A stretch of 64,000 bases of DNA from Naasia aerilata (GCF_030296595.1 NZ_AP027731.1:2170001-2234000), one strand, 5' to 3'. Positions 47,710 through 57,631 are shown, counted from the first letter of the stretch. A program made the numbers and translations. Notes: generated by a model from the sequence alone, not told the origin.

Positions 47710-48691
47710 GGGGCACTCGATCCACCGGATCGCCCTCCAGTTCCGCCACAACTTCGTCGGCCACCGCATCGCCGCGTCCAGCCCGCAGGGCCGCTTCGCC
47801 GATGGTGCCGCGCAGATCGACGGCAAGGTGCTGATCACCTCCGTCGCGGTCGGCAAGCACCTGTTCCTCGAGTTCGAGGAGGACAAGATCCTCCGCGTGC
47901 ACCTCGGCCTCTACGGGGCCTGGGACTTCGCCGGCGAGATCAGCGCGGACGCCACCATCGCCTCCTCGGGCGGTCGCATGGGGCAGACGAATCAGCGCGG
48001 CACGTTCCTCGACCAGTACGGCGAGGCGCAGCCGCTCGACTTCGGCAGCAGCATCGGCGCTCCCCGCCGCCTCCGGATGGCCGAGCAGGAGAAGCAGACC
48101 GAGCTGGACACATTCCCGCCACCGCCGGTGGGGGCCGTGCGGGTGCGGCTCCTCACCGAGACCGCGGTCGCCGACCTGCGAGGGCCCACGGCGTGCGAGG
48201 TCATCGACCCGCAGCAGGCCGCCGCAGTGATAGCCAAGCTCGGACCGGATCCGCTTGTGCACACCGGGCCGGAGGCCGAGGAGGCCTTCGTCCGCAAGGT
48301 CCGCAAGACGACCAAGCCGATCGGGCTGCTGCTCATGGACCAGAGCGTCGTCAGCGGCATCGGCAACGTGTACCGCGCCGAGCTGCTGTTCCGCGCCCGC
48401 CTCGACCCGCACACCCCGGGCCGCGAGGTGCCGGAGGAGCTGGTCCGCCAGCTGTGGCGCGACTGGGCGCACCTGCTGGAGATCGGCGTGCGGACCGGTC
48501 AGATGATGACCAAGGACGAGCTGTCCGAGGAGGAGTGGGCGCGCGCCATGGCCGACCAGCAGGAGCGGCACTACGTCTACAAGCGGCACGGGCTGCCGAG
48601 CCCGCGCGGGGAGGGCAACGTCGTGATCGAGGACATGGGCGGGCGGAACCTGTACTGGGCGCCCGGCTGGCAGAGCCGGCCCGGGAGCTGA
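47702..48691 (+). CDS. nei: Fpg/Nei-family DNA glycosylase with cysteine-less finger
   Basis: A 329-residue bifunctional glycosylase/AP lyase. The invariant N-terminus PEGHSIHRI supplies the catalytic Pro2 and Glu3, Lys is in VGKHLFLEF, and the H2TH region is in LLMDQSVVSGIGNVYRAELLF. The C-terminal finger is present in outline (HYVYKRHGLP...GGRNLYWAPGWQ), but the four zinc cysteines of the family are replaced (PSPRGE for PCxxCG and YWAPGWQ for YWCPxCQ). So it has a zincless finger. Excises oxidised pyrimidines. ATG 47702 overlaps the corrected rpiB stop. Confidence 0.9.
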   Translation: MPEGHSIHRIALQFRHNFVGHRIAASSPQGRFADGAAQIDGKVLITSVAVGKHLFLEFEEDKILRVHLGLYGAWDFAGEISADATIASSGGRMGQTNQRGTFLDQYGEAQPLDFGSSIGAPRRLRMAEQEKQTELDTFPPPPVGAVRVRLLTETAVADLRGPTACEVIDPQQAAAVIAKLGPDPLVHTGPEAEEAFVRKVRKTTKPIGLLLMDQSVVSGIGNVYRAELLFRARLDPHTPGREVPEELVRQLWRDWAHLLEIGVRTGQMMTKDELSEEEWARAMADQQERHYVYKRHGLPSPRGEGNVVIEDMGGRNLYWAPGWQSRPGS

Positions 48692-48692
48692 G

Positions 48693-49337
48693 GTGCGCCA
48701 GAACCCGAGCTTCACGCTGCAGGACCCGGCGGAGCTGAAGCGCCTCGTGCGCGAGAACCCCTGGGTGACGCTCGTCAGCGCCACGCCCGAGGGCATGGTC
48801 GCGTCCCACTATCCGGTGATCCTCGACGAGGAGCGCGAGGAGCTCACCCTGCTCAGCCACGTGGGGCGGCCGGACGAGCTCCTGCACGGGCTCGGCGAGC
48901 GAGAGGTGCTCGTCATCGTCCAGGGCCCGCACGGGTACATCTCGCCCGGGTGGTACGACGCGAACCCGGCGGTGCCGACGTGGAACTTCGTCGTCGCCCA
49001 CCTCTACGGCGTCCCCGAGATCCTCTCGCCCGAGGAGAACTACCGCGTGCTCGGCCGTCTGGTCGACGCCTTCGAGGATGCGCTGCCCGAGCCCCGGCGG
49101 ATGGAGGGCGACCCTGCGGACGCCGCCTACGCACAGCGGATCAGCTCGGGCACGGTGGGCTTCCGTCTCACGCCGACCCGGGTGGTCGCGAAGTCGAAGC
49201 TGAGCCAGAACAAGCCGGAGGCCGTCGTCGACACGATCATCGAGCAGCTGGAGGGCGACGGGCCGTACGCCCAGCCTCAGCTGGCGGGGGAGATGCGCCG
49301 AGCGCACGAGCGGCTGCGGGCGGCCCGCAATGGCTGA
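48693..49337 (+). CDS. PaiB-like FMN-binding regulator/split-barrel protein
   Basis: A 214-residue protein of the FMN_bind_2 (PaiB) family: ENPWVTLVSATPEGMVASHYPVILD, LLSHVGRPDELLHGL, GPHGYISPGWYDANPAVPTWNFVVAHLYG (read in parts) and KLSQNK. PaiB affects sporulation and protease genes in Bacillus; the role in actinobacteria is unknown. GTG 48693 lies 1 bp after nei, so they are co-transcribed. Confidence 0.88.
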   Translation: MRQNPSFTLQDPAELKRLVRENPWVTLVSATPEGMVASHYPVILDEEREELTLLSHVGRPDELLHGLGEREVLVIVQGPHGYISPGWYDANPAVPTWNFVVAHLYGVPEILSPEENYRVLGRLVDAFEDALPEPRRMEGDPADAAYAQRISSGTVGFRLTPTRVVAKSKLSQNKPEAVVDTIIEQLEGDGPYAQPQLAGEMRRAHERLRAARNG

Positions 49338-50802
49338 GCGGCTCACCCTCACCGGCGCGCGGTTCCCGGGCAGCGACGGCCTCGTCGACATCGCCCTCGC
49401 CGACGGGCGCGTCGAGGCGATCACGCCGGCGAACGGCGTCCGCCCCGAGGAGACGGTGGCCCTCGACGGACGCTACGTCGTTCCGGGCCTCTGGGACGAG
49501 CACGTGCACTTCACGCAGTGGACGCTGTTCCGCAGCCGGTTCGACGTGTCGGCCGCGCGATCCGCCGCGGAGGCCGCCGCCCTGGTGCGCGGTCACCTGC
49601 AGGCGGACGGGATGCCTGCGGCCGGCCCTCTCGTCGGCGTGGGGTTCCGCGACGCGGTGTGGCCGGACCGGCCCACCGCCGCACTCCTGGACGAGGTCGC
49701 CGGGAGTCTCCCCGTCGTGCTGCTCAGCGCCGACCTGCACACCGCCTGGCTCAACACGGCAGGTGCGCAGGCGACCGGTGCGGCCATCGGCGAGGACGGC
49801 CTGGTCCGCGAGGACGACGCGTTCGCGGTGCAGGGCGCGCTCGACGCCCTGCCCGACGCGGTGGTCGACGCCTGGGCCGAGGAGGCAGCGGATGCCGCCG
49901 CGACGCGGGGCGTCGTCGGCATCGTCGACCTCGAGATGACCTGGAACCGCGACGTGTGGCTGCGCCGCGTCGCAGCCGGCTCGGACGCGATCCGCGTGCA
50001 GTTCGGCGTCTACCCCGTGGACCTGGACCGGGCGATCGCCGAGGGCCTCCGCACGGGGGAGGCGGTGGGGGAGAGCGGCCTGCTCACCATGGGATTCCTC
50101 AAGATCCTCATCGACGGCTCCCTCAACACCAGGACTGCGTACTGCGTGGACCCGTACCCCGACCCGGACGGCCTTCCGCACCCCAACGGGCTGCTCACCG
50201 TGCCCGAGGACGAGCTCGAGGAGGTGCTGCGCCGCTCGACCGGCGGCGGCATCCTCCCGACGGTGCACGCGATCGGAGATGCGGCGAACCGGGTCGCCCT
50301 CGACGTCTTCGAGCGCGTCGGGACGCCGGGCCGCATCGAGCACGCGCAGCTCCTGACCGGCGAGGACATCCACCGCTTCGAGAAGCTCGGCGTGATCGTC
50401 AGCGTGCAGCCGGCCCACGCGATGGACGACCGCGACGTCGCCGACCACCACTGGGCGGGGCGCACCGGGCGGGCGTTCCCGTTCCGCTCGCTGACCGAGT
50501 TCGGCGCGCGCCTGGCCTTCGGCTCCGACGCGCCCGTCTCGCCGCTCGACCCGTGGGTCGGGATGGCGGCGGCCGTGTTCCGGACCGCGGACGACCGGCC
50601 GGCCTGGCATCCCGAGCAGCTGGTCGATCCCCAGGTCGCGCTCGCCTCATCGGCACGGGGCCGGGCGACCGTCTCCGTCGGGGACGTCGCGGACCTCGCG
50701 GTCGTCGAGGCGGACCCGTTCACCGCCACTGTGGATCAGCTGCGGACGATGCCCGTCGCGGCCACCCTGCTCGGCGGACGATTCACGCACCGCACCCTGT
50801 AG
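49330..50802 (+). CDS. Amidohydrolase family 3 (YtcJ-like)
   Basis: A 490-residue metal-dependent hydrolase. The metal pair His is in WDEHVHFTQW; further ligands are in ILPTVHAIGDAANRVA and the C-terminal Asp in FGSDAPVSPLDPW, which is typical of YtcJ-type amidohydrolases. The start overlaps the PaiB-like gene by 8 bp. Substrate unknown. Confidence 0.88.
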   Translation: MAERLTLTGARFPGSDGLVDIALADGRVEAITPANGVRPEETVALDGRYVVPGLWDEHVHFTQWTLFRSRFDVSAARSAAEAAALVRGHLQADGMPAAGPLVGVGFRDAVWPDRPTAALLDEVAGSLPVVLLSADLHTAWLNTAGAQATGAAIGEDGLVREDDAFAVQGALDALPDAVVDAWAEEAADAAATRGVVGIVDLEMTWNRDVWLRRVAAGSDAIRVQFGVYPVDLDRAIAEGLRTGEAVGESGLLTMGFLKILIDGSLNTRTAYCVDPYPDPDGLPHPNGLLTVPEDELEEVLRRSTGGGILPTVHAIGDAANRVALDVFERVGTPGRIEHAQLLTGEDIHRFEKLGVIVSVQPAHAMDDRDVADHHWAGRTGRAFPFRSLTEFGARLAFGSDAPVSPLDPWVGMAAAVFRTADDRPAWHPEQLVDPQVALASSARGRATVSVGDVADLAVVEADPFTATVDQLRTMPVAATLLGGRFTHRTL

Positions 50803-50804
50803 CG

Positions 50805-50842
50805 GATCGCGGGGCCGCCCCGTGAGGACCGGCCCCGCGATC
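50805..50842. terminator. Bidirectional terminator between amidohydrolase and dps
   Basis: GATCGCGGGGCC (50805-50816) pairs exactly with GGCCCCGCGATC (50831-50842), loop 14 bases, between convergent genes. Confidence 0.75.
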
Positions 50843-50859
50843 GTGCAGCCGCGCGGTGG

Positions 50860-51400
50860 TCAGTCCTCCGCGATGTGGGCGTGCAGGAACCAGCGGTCCT
50901 TCACCAGCCCCCGCTCGATCTCGACGAGCACGTCCTGGCTCGCGACGTCGATGTCCTCGAGCTCGTCCATGCTCTCGTGCAGGACCTTGAGGGTCGCGTC
51001 GATCTGCTCGATGACCTGCGCGATGGTGTCCGGGACGCTCTGGAACCCGTCCTTCAGCTGCGGGATGACGGTGTCCTTCCCGACCGTGCGGATGCGCCCG
51101 TCGACCGGCAGCCCGAGAGCGACGACGCGCTCGGCGACGAGGTCCGCCCACTCACGGACGTGCGCGACGTAAAGGTCCAGCAGCTCGTGCACGCCGATGA
51201 AGCCGCTCCCTCGCACATGCCAGTGCGCCTGCTTGCCCTCGACGTGCAGGGCGGTGAGGTTGACGACGAGCGGCTGGAGGAACTGGCGGGCGCCCGAGGC
51301 GACATCCGCTCCCCACACCCCGGTCGTCTCATGGGCGATCTGGTCTGTGGTCGTCGCTGACTGCTTCGTCTTGGCGGCGGATTGCTTGGTCGTGGTCATG
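50860..51400 (-). CDS. dps: Dps-family DNA-binding ferritin
   Basis: A 179-residue ferritin-like protein. The ferroxidase ligands are in [17 protein letters not shown] (His) and [13 protein letters not shown] (Asp/Glu), and the C-terminal ferritin helix is intact. A Lys-rich N-terminus ([14 protein letters not shown]) can bind DNA. It protects DNA and stores iron under oxidative stress. ATG 51400. Confidence 0.93.
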
Positions 51401-51522
51401 CGTGCATTCCCTTCCTTGCGGTCGCTTCCACGCTGGCGCATCTGACGGGCCAGAGCAACCGTCGAGTCGGGGGTGGACAGCGGCGGGGAATGCCCCGCCA
51501 CTCGGCGGGGTTCGACCCGGGG

Positions 51523-52524
51523 ATGAGTGCACCGCTTTCCGTCCTCGATCTCGCCTCCGTCGCGGAGGGCGCCACGAACGCGTCCGCTCTCGCCGACACC
51601 ATCGCACTGGCCCGCATTGCGGACGAGCTGGGTTACGGGCGCTTCTGGGTGGCCGAGCACCACGGGATGCCGGGAGTGGCGAGCTCCTCGCCCGCCGTCC
51701 TCATCGGCGCCATCGCGGCGGCGACCTCCCGCATCCGCGTCGGCTCCGGCGGCGTCATGCTGCCGAACCACTCCTCCCTGGTGATCGCCGAGCAGTTCGG
51801 CACCCTCGTCGCCCTGCACGGCGACCGCATCGACCTCGGACTCGGCCGCGCCCCGGGCACCGACCCCATCACGACGTCCGCGGTCCGCCGCGGGCACACC
51901 GCGGAGAGCGTCGACGACTTCCCCGACCAGGTCATCGAGCTGCTCGCCTACTTCGGCACCATCCCGCCGCTGGAGGGCGGCCAGGGCGGACGCATCGTGG
52001 CGGTGCCGGGCGCCGGGGACGCCCCGCAGCTCTGGCTGCTGGGCTCGAGCGACTTCAGCGCGCGCCTCGCGGGGATGATGGGCCTGCCCTTCGCGTTCGC
52101 CCACCACTTCGCGGGCGGCCGCAACACGCCCATCGCGTTCGACGCCTACCGGCGCAGCTTCTCGCCGTCGGTGGTGCTGTCGGAGCCGCACGCAATGGTC
52201 GCCGTGGCGACGATCGTCGCCGACTCGGACGCGGACGCCCGGCGCCTCATGCTGCCGAACGCCTTGTCGATGATCCGGCTCCGCTCCGGCCGCCCGGGCC
52301 GCACCCCGACCATGGAGCAGGCCGAGGCGCACGTCTGGACCGACGCCGAGAACGCCTACCTCGACGAGCGGATCGGCACCCAGGCGATCGGCTCGCTCGC
52401 CACGGTGCGCAGCCGCATCGACGGCCTCACCGATGCGACCGGCGCCGACGAGGTGATCGTGGTGCCGCAGGGCCCCGATCTGGCGACGCGCACCCGCACC
52501 CTCCGCGAGCTCGCGGCGGACTGA
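51523..52524 (+). CDS. LLM-class flavin-dependent oxidoreductase
   Basis: A 333-residue luciferase-like monooxygenase of the MsnO8/alkanal type: [29 protein letters not shown] (read in parts), [16 protein letters not shown] and [13 protein letters not shown] are the hallmarks of the group. ATG 51523, divergent from dps. Substrate unknown. Confidence 0.9.
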   Translation: MSAPLSVLDLASVAEGATNASALADTIALARIADELGYGRFWVAEHHGMPGVASSSPAVLIGAIAAATSRIRVGSGGVMLPNHSSLVIAEQFGTLVALHGDRIDLGLGRAPGTDPITTSAVRRGHTAESVDDFPDQVIELLAYFGTIPPLEGGQGGRIVAVPGAGDAPQLWLLGSSDFSARLAGMMGLPFAFAHHFAGGRNTPIAFDAYRRSFSPSVVLSEPHAMVAVATIVADSDADARRLMLPNALSMIRLRSGRPGRTPTMEQAEAHVWTDAENAYLDERIGTQAIGSLATVRSRIDGLTDATGADEVIVVPQGPDLATRTRTLRELAAD

Positions 52525-52534
52525 CGCCGGCAAT

Positions 52535-52594
52535 CCGCAGCACTTCGGACTGTCCGCATCGGTCTCCGGTTGCGGTTAGTCCGAAACGATGCGG
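52535..52594. repeat. Imperfect palindrome between convergent genes
   Basis: Arms 52535-52551 and 52578-52594 match at 14 of 17 positions (CTTCGGACT core). It lies right at the end of the tetR-like gene, so it may terminate both transcripts. Confidence 0.6.
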
Positions 52595-53317
52595 TCAGCC
52601 CTCGGACCCGCCCCGCTCGAACTCGAACGAGTCCTCCCAGTCGATCATCGACGGCGCCCCCTGGGGCTGCTGGAGCGACGTTCGGGTCTCTTCCAGCTCG
52701 AAGTCGAGCTCGCTGAACCACGTCCCATCCGTCGTCGTCACCTCGTGCGCCGCGTGCCGGGTCGGACGATGCCGGGCGATCAGCTCCCGGCCGAGCTCGC
52801 GCGCCTGCACGCCGGTCAGCGTGTCGCCCTCCAGAGCGCTGAGGATCGACCCCTTCATCAGGACGTGGAAGGAGAGCGCGAACTGGGCGGGCTCCCGGAG
52901 CCCCGCCTCGATCGCGAGCGACGCGATCACGTCGCGCACGCCGCTGAGGTGCTCGATGTCGGCGCGTCCGAGGCGGCGGTCGTGACCCAGGCGGATGAGG
53001 ACGTCGAGGAACGTCGTCGCGTCCTCCTCGTCGCTCTGGATCCACTCCTCCAGCACGTCGAAGACGGCGAGCAGCCGCGCCTCGGGCGTCGCCCCGCGCG
53101 CCCGCGCTCCGGCCTCCACCACTCCGATGGTCCAGTCGCGCTCGCGCTCGACCAGGCAGGCCGCGGCGACGGCCGTGGGGGAGGGGAACTCTGCGGCCAG
53201 CTCAGCGCCGGTCACACCGGCCGCCTCCTGGATCGCCTCCTCGGTGACGTCCCGTACGCCGCGGGCGGCGAACAGGGGGTAGGCGGCGGTGACGATGCGG
53301 TCGCGCAGGTTCTGCAA
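52595..53317 (-). CDS. TetR-family transcriptional regulator
   Basis: A 240-residue regulator. The N-terminal helix-turn-helix region (IVTAAYPLFAARGVRDVTEEAIQEAAGVTGAELAAEFPS, read in parts) is a variant of the TetR motif; the ligand-binding domain follows, with a long C-terminal extension ending in acidic residues. Its target is not adjacent. ATG 53317. Confidence 0.83.
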   Translation of the reverse strand: MQNLRDRIVTAAYPLFAARGVRDVTEEAIQEAAGVTGAELAAEFPSPTAVAAACLVERERDWTIGVVEAGARARGATPEARLLAVFDVLEEWIQSDEEDATTFLDVLIRLGHDRRLGRADIEHLSGVRDVIASLAIEAGLREPAQFALSFHVLMKGSILSALEGDTLTGVQARELGRELIARHRPTRHAAHEVTTTDGTWFSELDFELEETRTSLQQPQGAPSMIDWEDSFEFERGGSEG

Positions 53318-53799
53318 GATGCTCTCGTTTCGGTGGCCCGGCCGACCCGTGGGGTCCCGTGGCTTTGCGTCCCCGGCTCGCGCCGGGTTTGCCCTTGTCG
53401 TGCAGTTGTCAGTTCGTGCGACCCGGGCTTCGCCGTCGTGCGGCCCCGGGGATTCGTCACGCTACGCCGCTGAACTGGGGCGCGACAACGTGAGCGGCCA
53501 GTCGCGGCGCGACACGGCCTGCGGGTTGACGGAGCACCAAAGGCAGGGGTACACGTGGCGGGCGGGGACCCGCTCCCAGGTTCTGCGCCCGCCTCGGCGG
53601 CCGGTGCTGGCGGCTTTGAGCCGCCTCGCCAGCTCCGCTGAGGGTCGCTGCGGCGCGACGGCCGCCCGACTCCAGCAGGACTTCGTGCGGAAAGCAGGAT
53701 CAGCGACGGCGATCCGTCCTGCTCAAGGCCCAAAGTCCTGCTGAAGCCGGTCCGGCCCTGCCCCGAAGGGTCGCGGTGGTACGGGGTTAAGCTCCCGGC
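53318..53799. other. 482-bp intergenic region, no gene recognised
   Basis: It lies between divergent genes, so it must hold two promoters. It contains nested palindromes: CAGCAGGACTT (53673-53683) with AAGTCCTGCTG (53733-53743) enclosing GCAGGATC/GATCCGTCCTGC, and a smaller CTGGCG...CGCCAG hairpin around 53607-53632. Open frames across it look like random coding in GC-rich DNA. Confidence 0.5.
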
Positions 53800-54093
53800 A
53801 TGGACGAGGGGACCCGGCTTGTCGTGACCGGGGTGGTCGTCGGCCTCGGGCTGCTGCTTCTCGGCACGTTCTTCTCGGCGCCATGGCGTGGCTCCGCTGA
53901 CAAGCGGCGGCGACGTCGTCGGTTGCAGAGCAACGCGCTTGGCCCCTTCGACGAGATCTGGCACCCGACCGCCCGGGACGCGAACCTGATCTGGCAGGCA
54001 CAGACCGAGGCGCCCGCGCCGGCGCCGCTGCCGGGCGACGGTCTCGGCGAGAGTGGCCGGATCACGATCCGGGTCCACTCCTCGACGAGCTGA
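53800..54093 (+). CDS. Small single-helix membrane protein
   Basis: A 97-residue protein: one N-terminal membrane helix (LVVTGVVVGLGLLLLGTFF) followed by a very basic patch (DKRRRRRRLQ) and a soluble tail with WHPTARDANLIWQAQTE. Function unknown. Its 3' end overlaps the convergent gene by 32 bp. Confidence 0.65.
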   Translation: MDEGTRLVVTGVVVGLGLLLLGTFFSAPWRGSADKRRRRRRLQSNALGPFDEIWHPTARDANLIWQAQTEAPAPAPLPGDGLGESGRITIRVHSSTS

Positions 54094-54298
54094 CTCGTGC
54101 CTTCGCCTCCCGCTCCCGGCGCATGATGTGCCAGGCGAGGACGCGGAGGGCGGCGCTCGCAACAAGGACGCCCGCGCCGATGAATCCGGCCGACCCTGGC
54201 GCGAAGACTGCTGCGAGGACCGCAAGTAGCACGGCGAAGGCCGCCTGAACGGCGACGACCTTCCCTCGCCACCAGAAGGGCACGGGGTTCTCGTCCAT
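54062..54298 (-). CDS. Small two-helix membrane protein
   Basis: A 78-residue protein with two helices (VAVQAAFAVLLAVLAAVFA and FIGAGVLVASAALRVLAWH) and a basic, serine-rich tail. No known family. ATG 54298. Confidence 0.6.
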   Translation of the reverse strand: MDENPVPFWWRGKVVAVQAAFAVLLAVLAAVFAPGSAGFIGAGVLVASAALRVLAWHIMRREREAKARVSSSRSGPGS

Positions 54299-54358
54299 GT
54301 GCTCACGCTAACCGGGCGGGCGAGGCGGCCTGAACAGGGGGAGAACGAGCGAGATCGG

Positions 54359-54429
54359 AGGGGATGACGGGAATCGAACCCGCACCATCAGTTTGGAAGA
54401 CTGAGGCTCTACCATTGAGCTACATCCCC
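54359..54429 (-). tRNA. tRNA-Gly (TCC)
   Basis: The minus strand forms a cloverleaf with acceptor GGGGATG/CATCCCC, anticodon loop CTTCCAA (TCC), and T arm GCGGG-TTCGATT-CCCGT. CCA is not encoded. Confidence 0.97.
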
Positions 54430-54464
54430 GAGGCGGCCGCGGTGCCGCGACAGCGCCCATGAGT

Positions 54465-55252
54465 CTAGCCCATGGCCTCCCTCGTCATCCGGGGCATTGC
54501 GCGGTAGCGGGCCCGCTCGGCGGGATCCAGGTGCTCGGTCGCATACGACAGCGCTGTTCGGCCCATGAGCGGCGCGTTCGCGTCGAGGAACGTGACGAGG
54601 TCCTCCCGCGAGACGCGCTTGCCGACCTCGCGCAGCATCCAGCCGACCGCCTTCTGGATGAGGTCGTGCTGGTCAGGCAGCAGGCGCGTGGCCACCGTGA
54701 GGGTCGGCCCGGAGTCGCCGACCTTGAGAAAGCCGAATGTCGCGATCATCGCGACCCGCCGCTCCCAGAGGCTCTCGCTTGCGGCCAGCTGAAGGAGCAG
54801 ATCGATGGGCCGGTCGAGCAGGTAGCCCCCGACCAGGTACTCGGCCGTGGAGTCGACCAGGTCCCAGTTGTCGACCCGGCCCCGATGCACCGCGTCGAGG
54901 TAGAAGAGGTGCAGGCGCGTCCGCAGGTCGTCGTCGCGGGTTCCGGAGGCGGAGGCGCGCTCGAACTGGGACACGAGGACGAGGAGCCCCGCCAGCCGGT
55001 CCTCGTGCAGCGCGCTCTCGAGGAGGAGGTGCACCTCCTCAAGGGGAGGTCCCGGTGCCGGGCGACGACCCGCCGGGTGGCAGGGACGCGCACGCCGAGG
55101 AACTGGTCGCCTTCGCCGTACTGCCCGGGCCCCGTCTTGAAGAACCCGGCGAGGAACGAGGCGTCGGCGGGATCCGCTATCTCGCGCAGCTCCCGCTGGA
55201 TGTCCGCGGCCGTGCTTCCGGTGCCGCCGCGGCTGTCGACCGCTCGCGTCAG
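54465..55252 (-). CDS. AlkD-like DNA alkylation repair protein (frame break near 55038; CTG start)
   Basis: A HEAT-like-repeat glycosylase of about 262 residues after restoring one C in CTCCCCTT near 55038. LAGFFKTGPGQYGEGDQFLGVRVPATRRVV, the family signature (read in parts), is joined to LLLLQLAASESLWERRVAMIATFGFLKVG and the C-terminal repeats. No ATG, GTG or TTG exists in frame before the conserved region; the only natural place to begin is CTG 55252, which overlaps the upstream stop as CTGA. Removes bulky alkyl adducts. Upstream gene probably co-transcribed. Confidence 0.8.
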
Positions 55253-55908
55253 GCTGCCAGACCCTGCTGACGGCGGCGCTCCTGGGCGACGAACCGCTCG
55301 CCCTCGGCGACCGTGTCGTCGAGCAGCGTGCGGAGGCGCGCGTCGTTGTCGGACACGCAGGCGTCGGCGATCCCGCGCACGGCGAGGCCGGCGATCGCCT
55401 CGCTCGCTGCGGCGGGCTTGCCCCAGCCCTGTCCGACCGACTCGCAGAAGCGAGCGCTCCAGGCCGCGGCATCCGGAACGAGGGCGAACGCGTGCTCGGC
55501 CCGCTCAGTCAGACCCTCATCGGTGCCGCCCGTGCGGTTCAAGGCTTCGAGGCAGTGCCGAATGCCGACCGCGAGGGCGCGCTGGCGCTCCATGCTGGCC
55601 ACCGGCAGAGCTTCCACCGCGGCCAGCAGAGCCAGCCGGAGGGAGAGGCGAGGATCCTCGCTCGTCACCCCGATCAGGCGCGGGACCACGGAGAGCAGGC
55701 TGTCCCGGGCGTCTGCCGAGCTGAGGTCGTTCACGCCGCGGGCGATCGCGGCGAGGACGGGATGCGTGCAGGCGGGGTGATCGCTCCAGCGCTCGCCGGC
55801 GAGGAACGAGGCGTACTCCATAAGGCAGGCGCCCCGCTTGGGGTTCCGGTGCCGGCCCGGCGAGAGCCGGGGCAGGAAGGTGGGCGGGGTAACGTGCGAG
55901 GCCTTCAT
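55249..55908 (-). CDS. Conserved hypothetical actinobacterial protein
   Basis: A 219-residue soluble helical protein. MEYASFLAGERWSDHPACTHPVLAAIARGVND (read in parts) near the start and SARFCESVGQGW in the middle mark an uncharacterised family common in actinobacteria. The first ~29 residues before MEYASF are basic and may not be translated. Its stop overlaps the AlkD-like gene. Confidence 0.78.
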   Translation of the reverse strand: MKASHVTPPTFLPRLSPGRHRNPKRGACLMEYASFLAGERWSDHPACTHPVLAAIARGVNDLSSADARDSLLSVVPRLIGVTSEDPRLSLRLALLAAVEALPVASMERQRALAVGIRHCLEALNRTGGTDEGLTERAEHAFALVPDAAAWSARFCESVGQGWGKPAAASEAIAGLAVRGIADACVSDNDARLRTLLDDTVAEGERFVAQERRRQQGLAA

Positions 55909-56131
55909 GAGTGATCCTCCCGCTGTGAGGTGTCCCCGAATTGTCCCCCTCGAGTCCCCGTCCCGCCAGGGTTCGGCGGCATAAACGCAGGGAAATAGGG
56001 GAGGAGAGCGCCGGAGAGGGGGCCAGGGCGGCCCGGCCGGGTCCGGAGGAGTCCGCTAGACTCGACAAGGCCATTTTCGGGGCACAGTCCTACCCAGGGC
56101 GGACGCCCGGCCGCAGCGGTCGCGCAGCGAC

Positions 56132-56205
56132 CGGGGCGTAGCTCAGCTTGGTAGAGCGCCCGCTTTGGGAGCGGGAGGCCGCAGGTTCAAATCCTGTCGC
56201 CCCGA
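56132..56205 (+). tRNA. tRNA-Pro (TGG)
   Basis: A cloverleaf with acceptor CGGGGCG/CGCCCCG, anticodon loop TTTGGGA (TGG) and T arm GCAGG-TTCAAAT-CCTGT. CCA not encoded. It precedes tig, as in many actinobacteria. Confidence 0.97.
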
Positions 56206-56256
56206 CGAAGAGCTTCCAGTAAGACCTATTCACACAGAGCAGGAACCCACAGAGCC

Positions 56257-57615
56257 ATGGTCAAGTCCGTCGTCGAGAAGCTGAGCCGCACGCGCGTCAA
56301 GCTCGAGATCTCCGTTCCCCCCGAGGATCTGAAGCCCAGCATCGACCACGCCTACAAGCACATCGCCGAGCAGGTCAACATCCCCGGCTTCCGCAAGGGC
56401 AAGGTGCCGCCGCCCATCATCGACCAGCGCGTCGGCAAGGGCGCGGTCATGGAGCACGCGATCAACGAGGGCATGGACGGGTTCTACCGCCAGGCGCTCG
56501 CCGACAACGATCTCAAGCCGCTCGGCCGTCCCGAGGCGGACGTCACCAAGCTCCCCGAGCTGCAGGACTACTCCGGCGACCTCGAGCTCACCATCGAGGT
56601 GGACGTCCGGCCCGAGTTCGAGCTGCCCGCCTACGAGGACCTGACCCTGACGGTGGAGGCCGCCGAGGTCAGCGACGAGGAGGTCGACGCCGAGCTCGAG
56701 CGCCTGCGCGAGCGCTTCGGCACGCTCATCACGGTCGACCGTCCCGCCAAGTCCGGCGACTTCGCCCAGATCGACCTCGTCGCGAAGATCGGGGACGACC
56801 AGGTCGACTCCGCGAACGCGATCTCCTACGAGCTGGGCTCCGGCGAGCTGATCGAAGGCATCGACGAGGCGCTCGACTCCCTCAGCGCGGGCGAGCAGAC
56901 CACGTTCGAGTCCGTCCTCCTCGGCGGCGACCACGAGGGCGAGACGGCGCAGATCACGGTCGACCTCCTCGCCGTCAAGGAGCGCGAGCTGCCCGACGCC
57001 GACGACGACTTCGCCCAGATGGCGAGCGAGTTCGACACGCTGGACGAGCTGAAGGACCAGCTGCGCGAGCAGGTGGCTCGCTCCAAGTCCTTCACGCAGG
57101 CGACCGAGGCGCGGAACAAGCTCGTCGACACGCTGCTCGAGCAGGTGGACATCCCCGTTCCGGCCGCCCTCATCGAGGACGAGGTGCACCGCCACCTCGA
57201 GCAGGAGAACCGTCTCGAGGACGACACCCACCGCGCGGAGGTCACCGAGTCCAGCGAGAAGACCTTCCGCTCCCAGCTGCTCCTCGACGCGATCGCCGAG
57301 AAGGAGAACGTGCGGGTCGGCCAGGGTGAGCTCACCAACTACGTGATCCAGGCGGCGCAGCAGTACGGCATGCAGCCGCAGGAGTTCGCGGAGGTGCTGC
57401 AGCAGAACGGCCAGCTTCCGGGCGTCATCGCCGAGGTGACCCGCTCGAAGGCGCTCGCCGTCGTACTGGGCAAGGCCAAGGTCGTCGACACCAACGGCGC
57501 AGCCGTGGACCTCGGCGACTTCACCGCGCAGAGCGATGACGAGGACGGCTTCGACGTCTCAGCCGCGACCGACGCGCTCAACGGGGCGAACAGCCACGAG
57601 GGTCACAACCACTGA
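56257..57615 (+). CDS. tig: Trigger factor
   Basis: A 452-residue ribosome-bound chaperone. The ribosome-binding loop reads GFRKGKVPP (consensus GFRxGxxP) at about residues 44-52; the FKBP-like PPIase domain ([14 protein letters not shown] ... [14 protein letters not shown]) and the long helical C-terminal arms follow. The last ~25 residues are acidic/His-rich, as usual. ATG 56257. Confidence 0.96.
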   Translation: MVKSVVEKLSRTRVKLEISVPPEDLKPSIDHAYKHIAEQVNIPGFRKGKVPPPIIDQRVGKGAVMEHAINEGMDGFYRQALADNDLKPLGRPEADVTKLPELQDYSGDLELTIEVDVRPEFELPAYEDLTLTVEAAEVSDEEVDAELERLRERFGTLITVDRPAKSGDFAQIDLVAKIGDDQVDSANAISYELGSGELIEGIDEALDSLSAGEQTTFESVLLGGDHEGETAQITVDLLAVKERELPDADDDFAQMASEFDTLDELKDQLREQVARSKSFTQATEARNKLVDTLLEQVDIPVPAALIEDEVHRHLEQENRLEDDTHRAEVTESSEKTFRSQLLLDAIAEKENVRVGQGELTNYVIQAAQQYGMQPQEFAEVLQQNGQLPGVIAEVTRSKALAVVLGKAKVVDTNGAAVDLGDFTAQSDDEDGFDVSAATDALNGANSHEGHNH

Positions 57616-57631
57616 CCTTCTTGACCGCGCA

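Noticed and set aside
53289..53744. 151-codon open frame upstream of the small membrane protein
   Set aside because: Overlaps the tetR start in antisense and has random composition.
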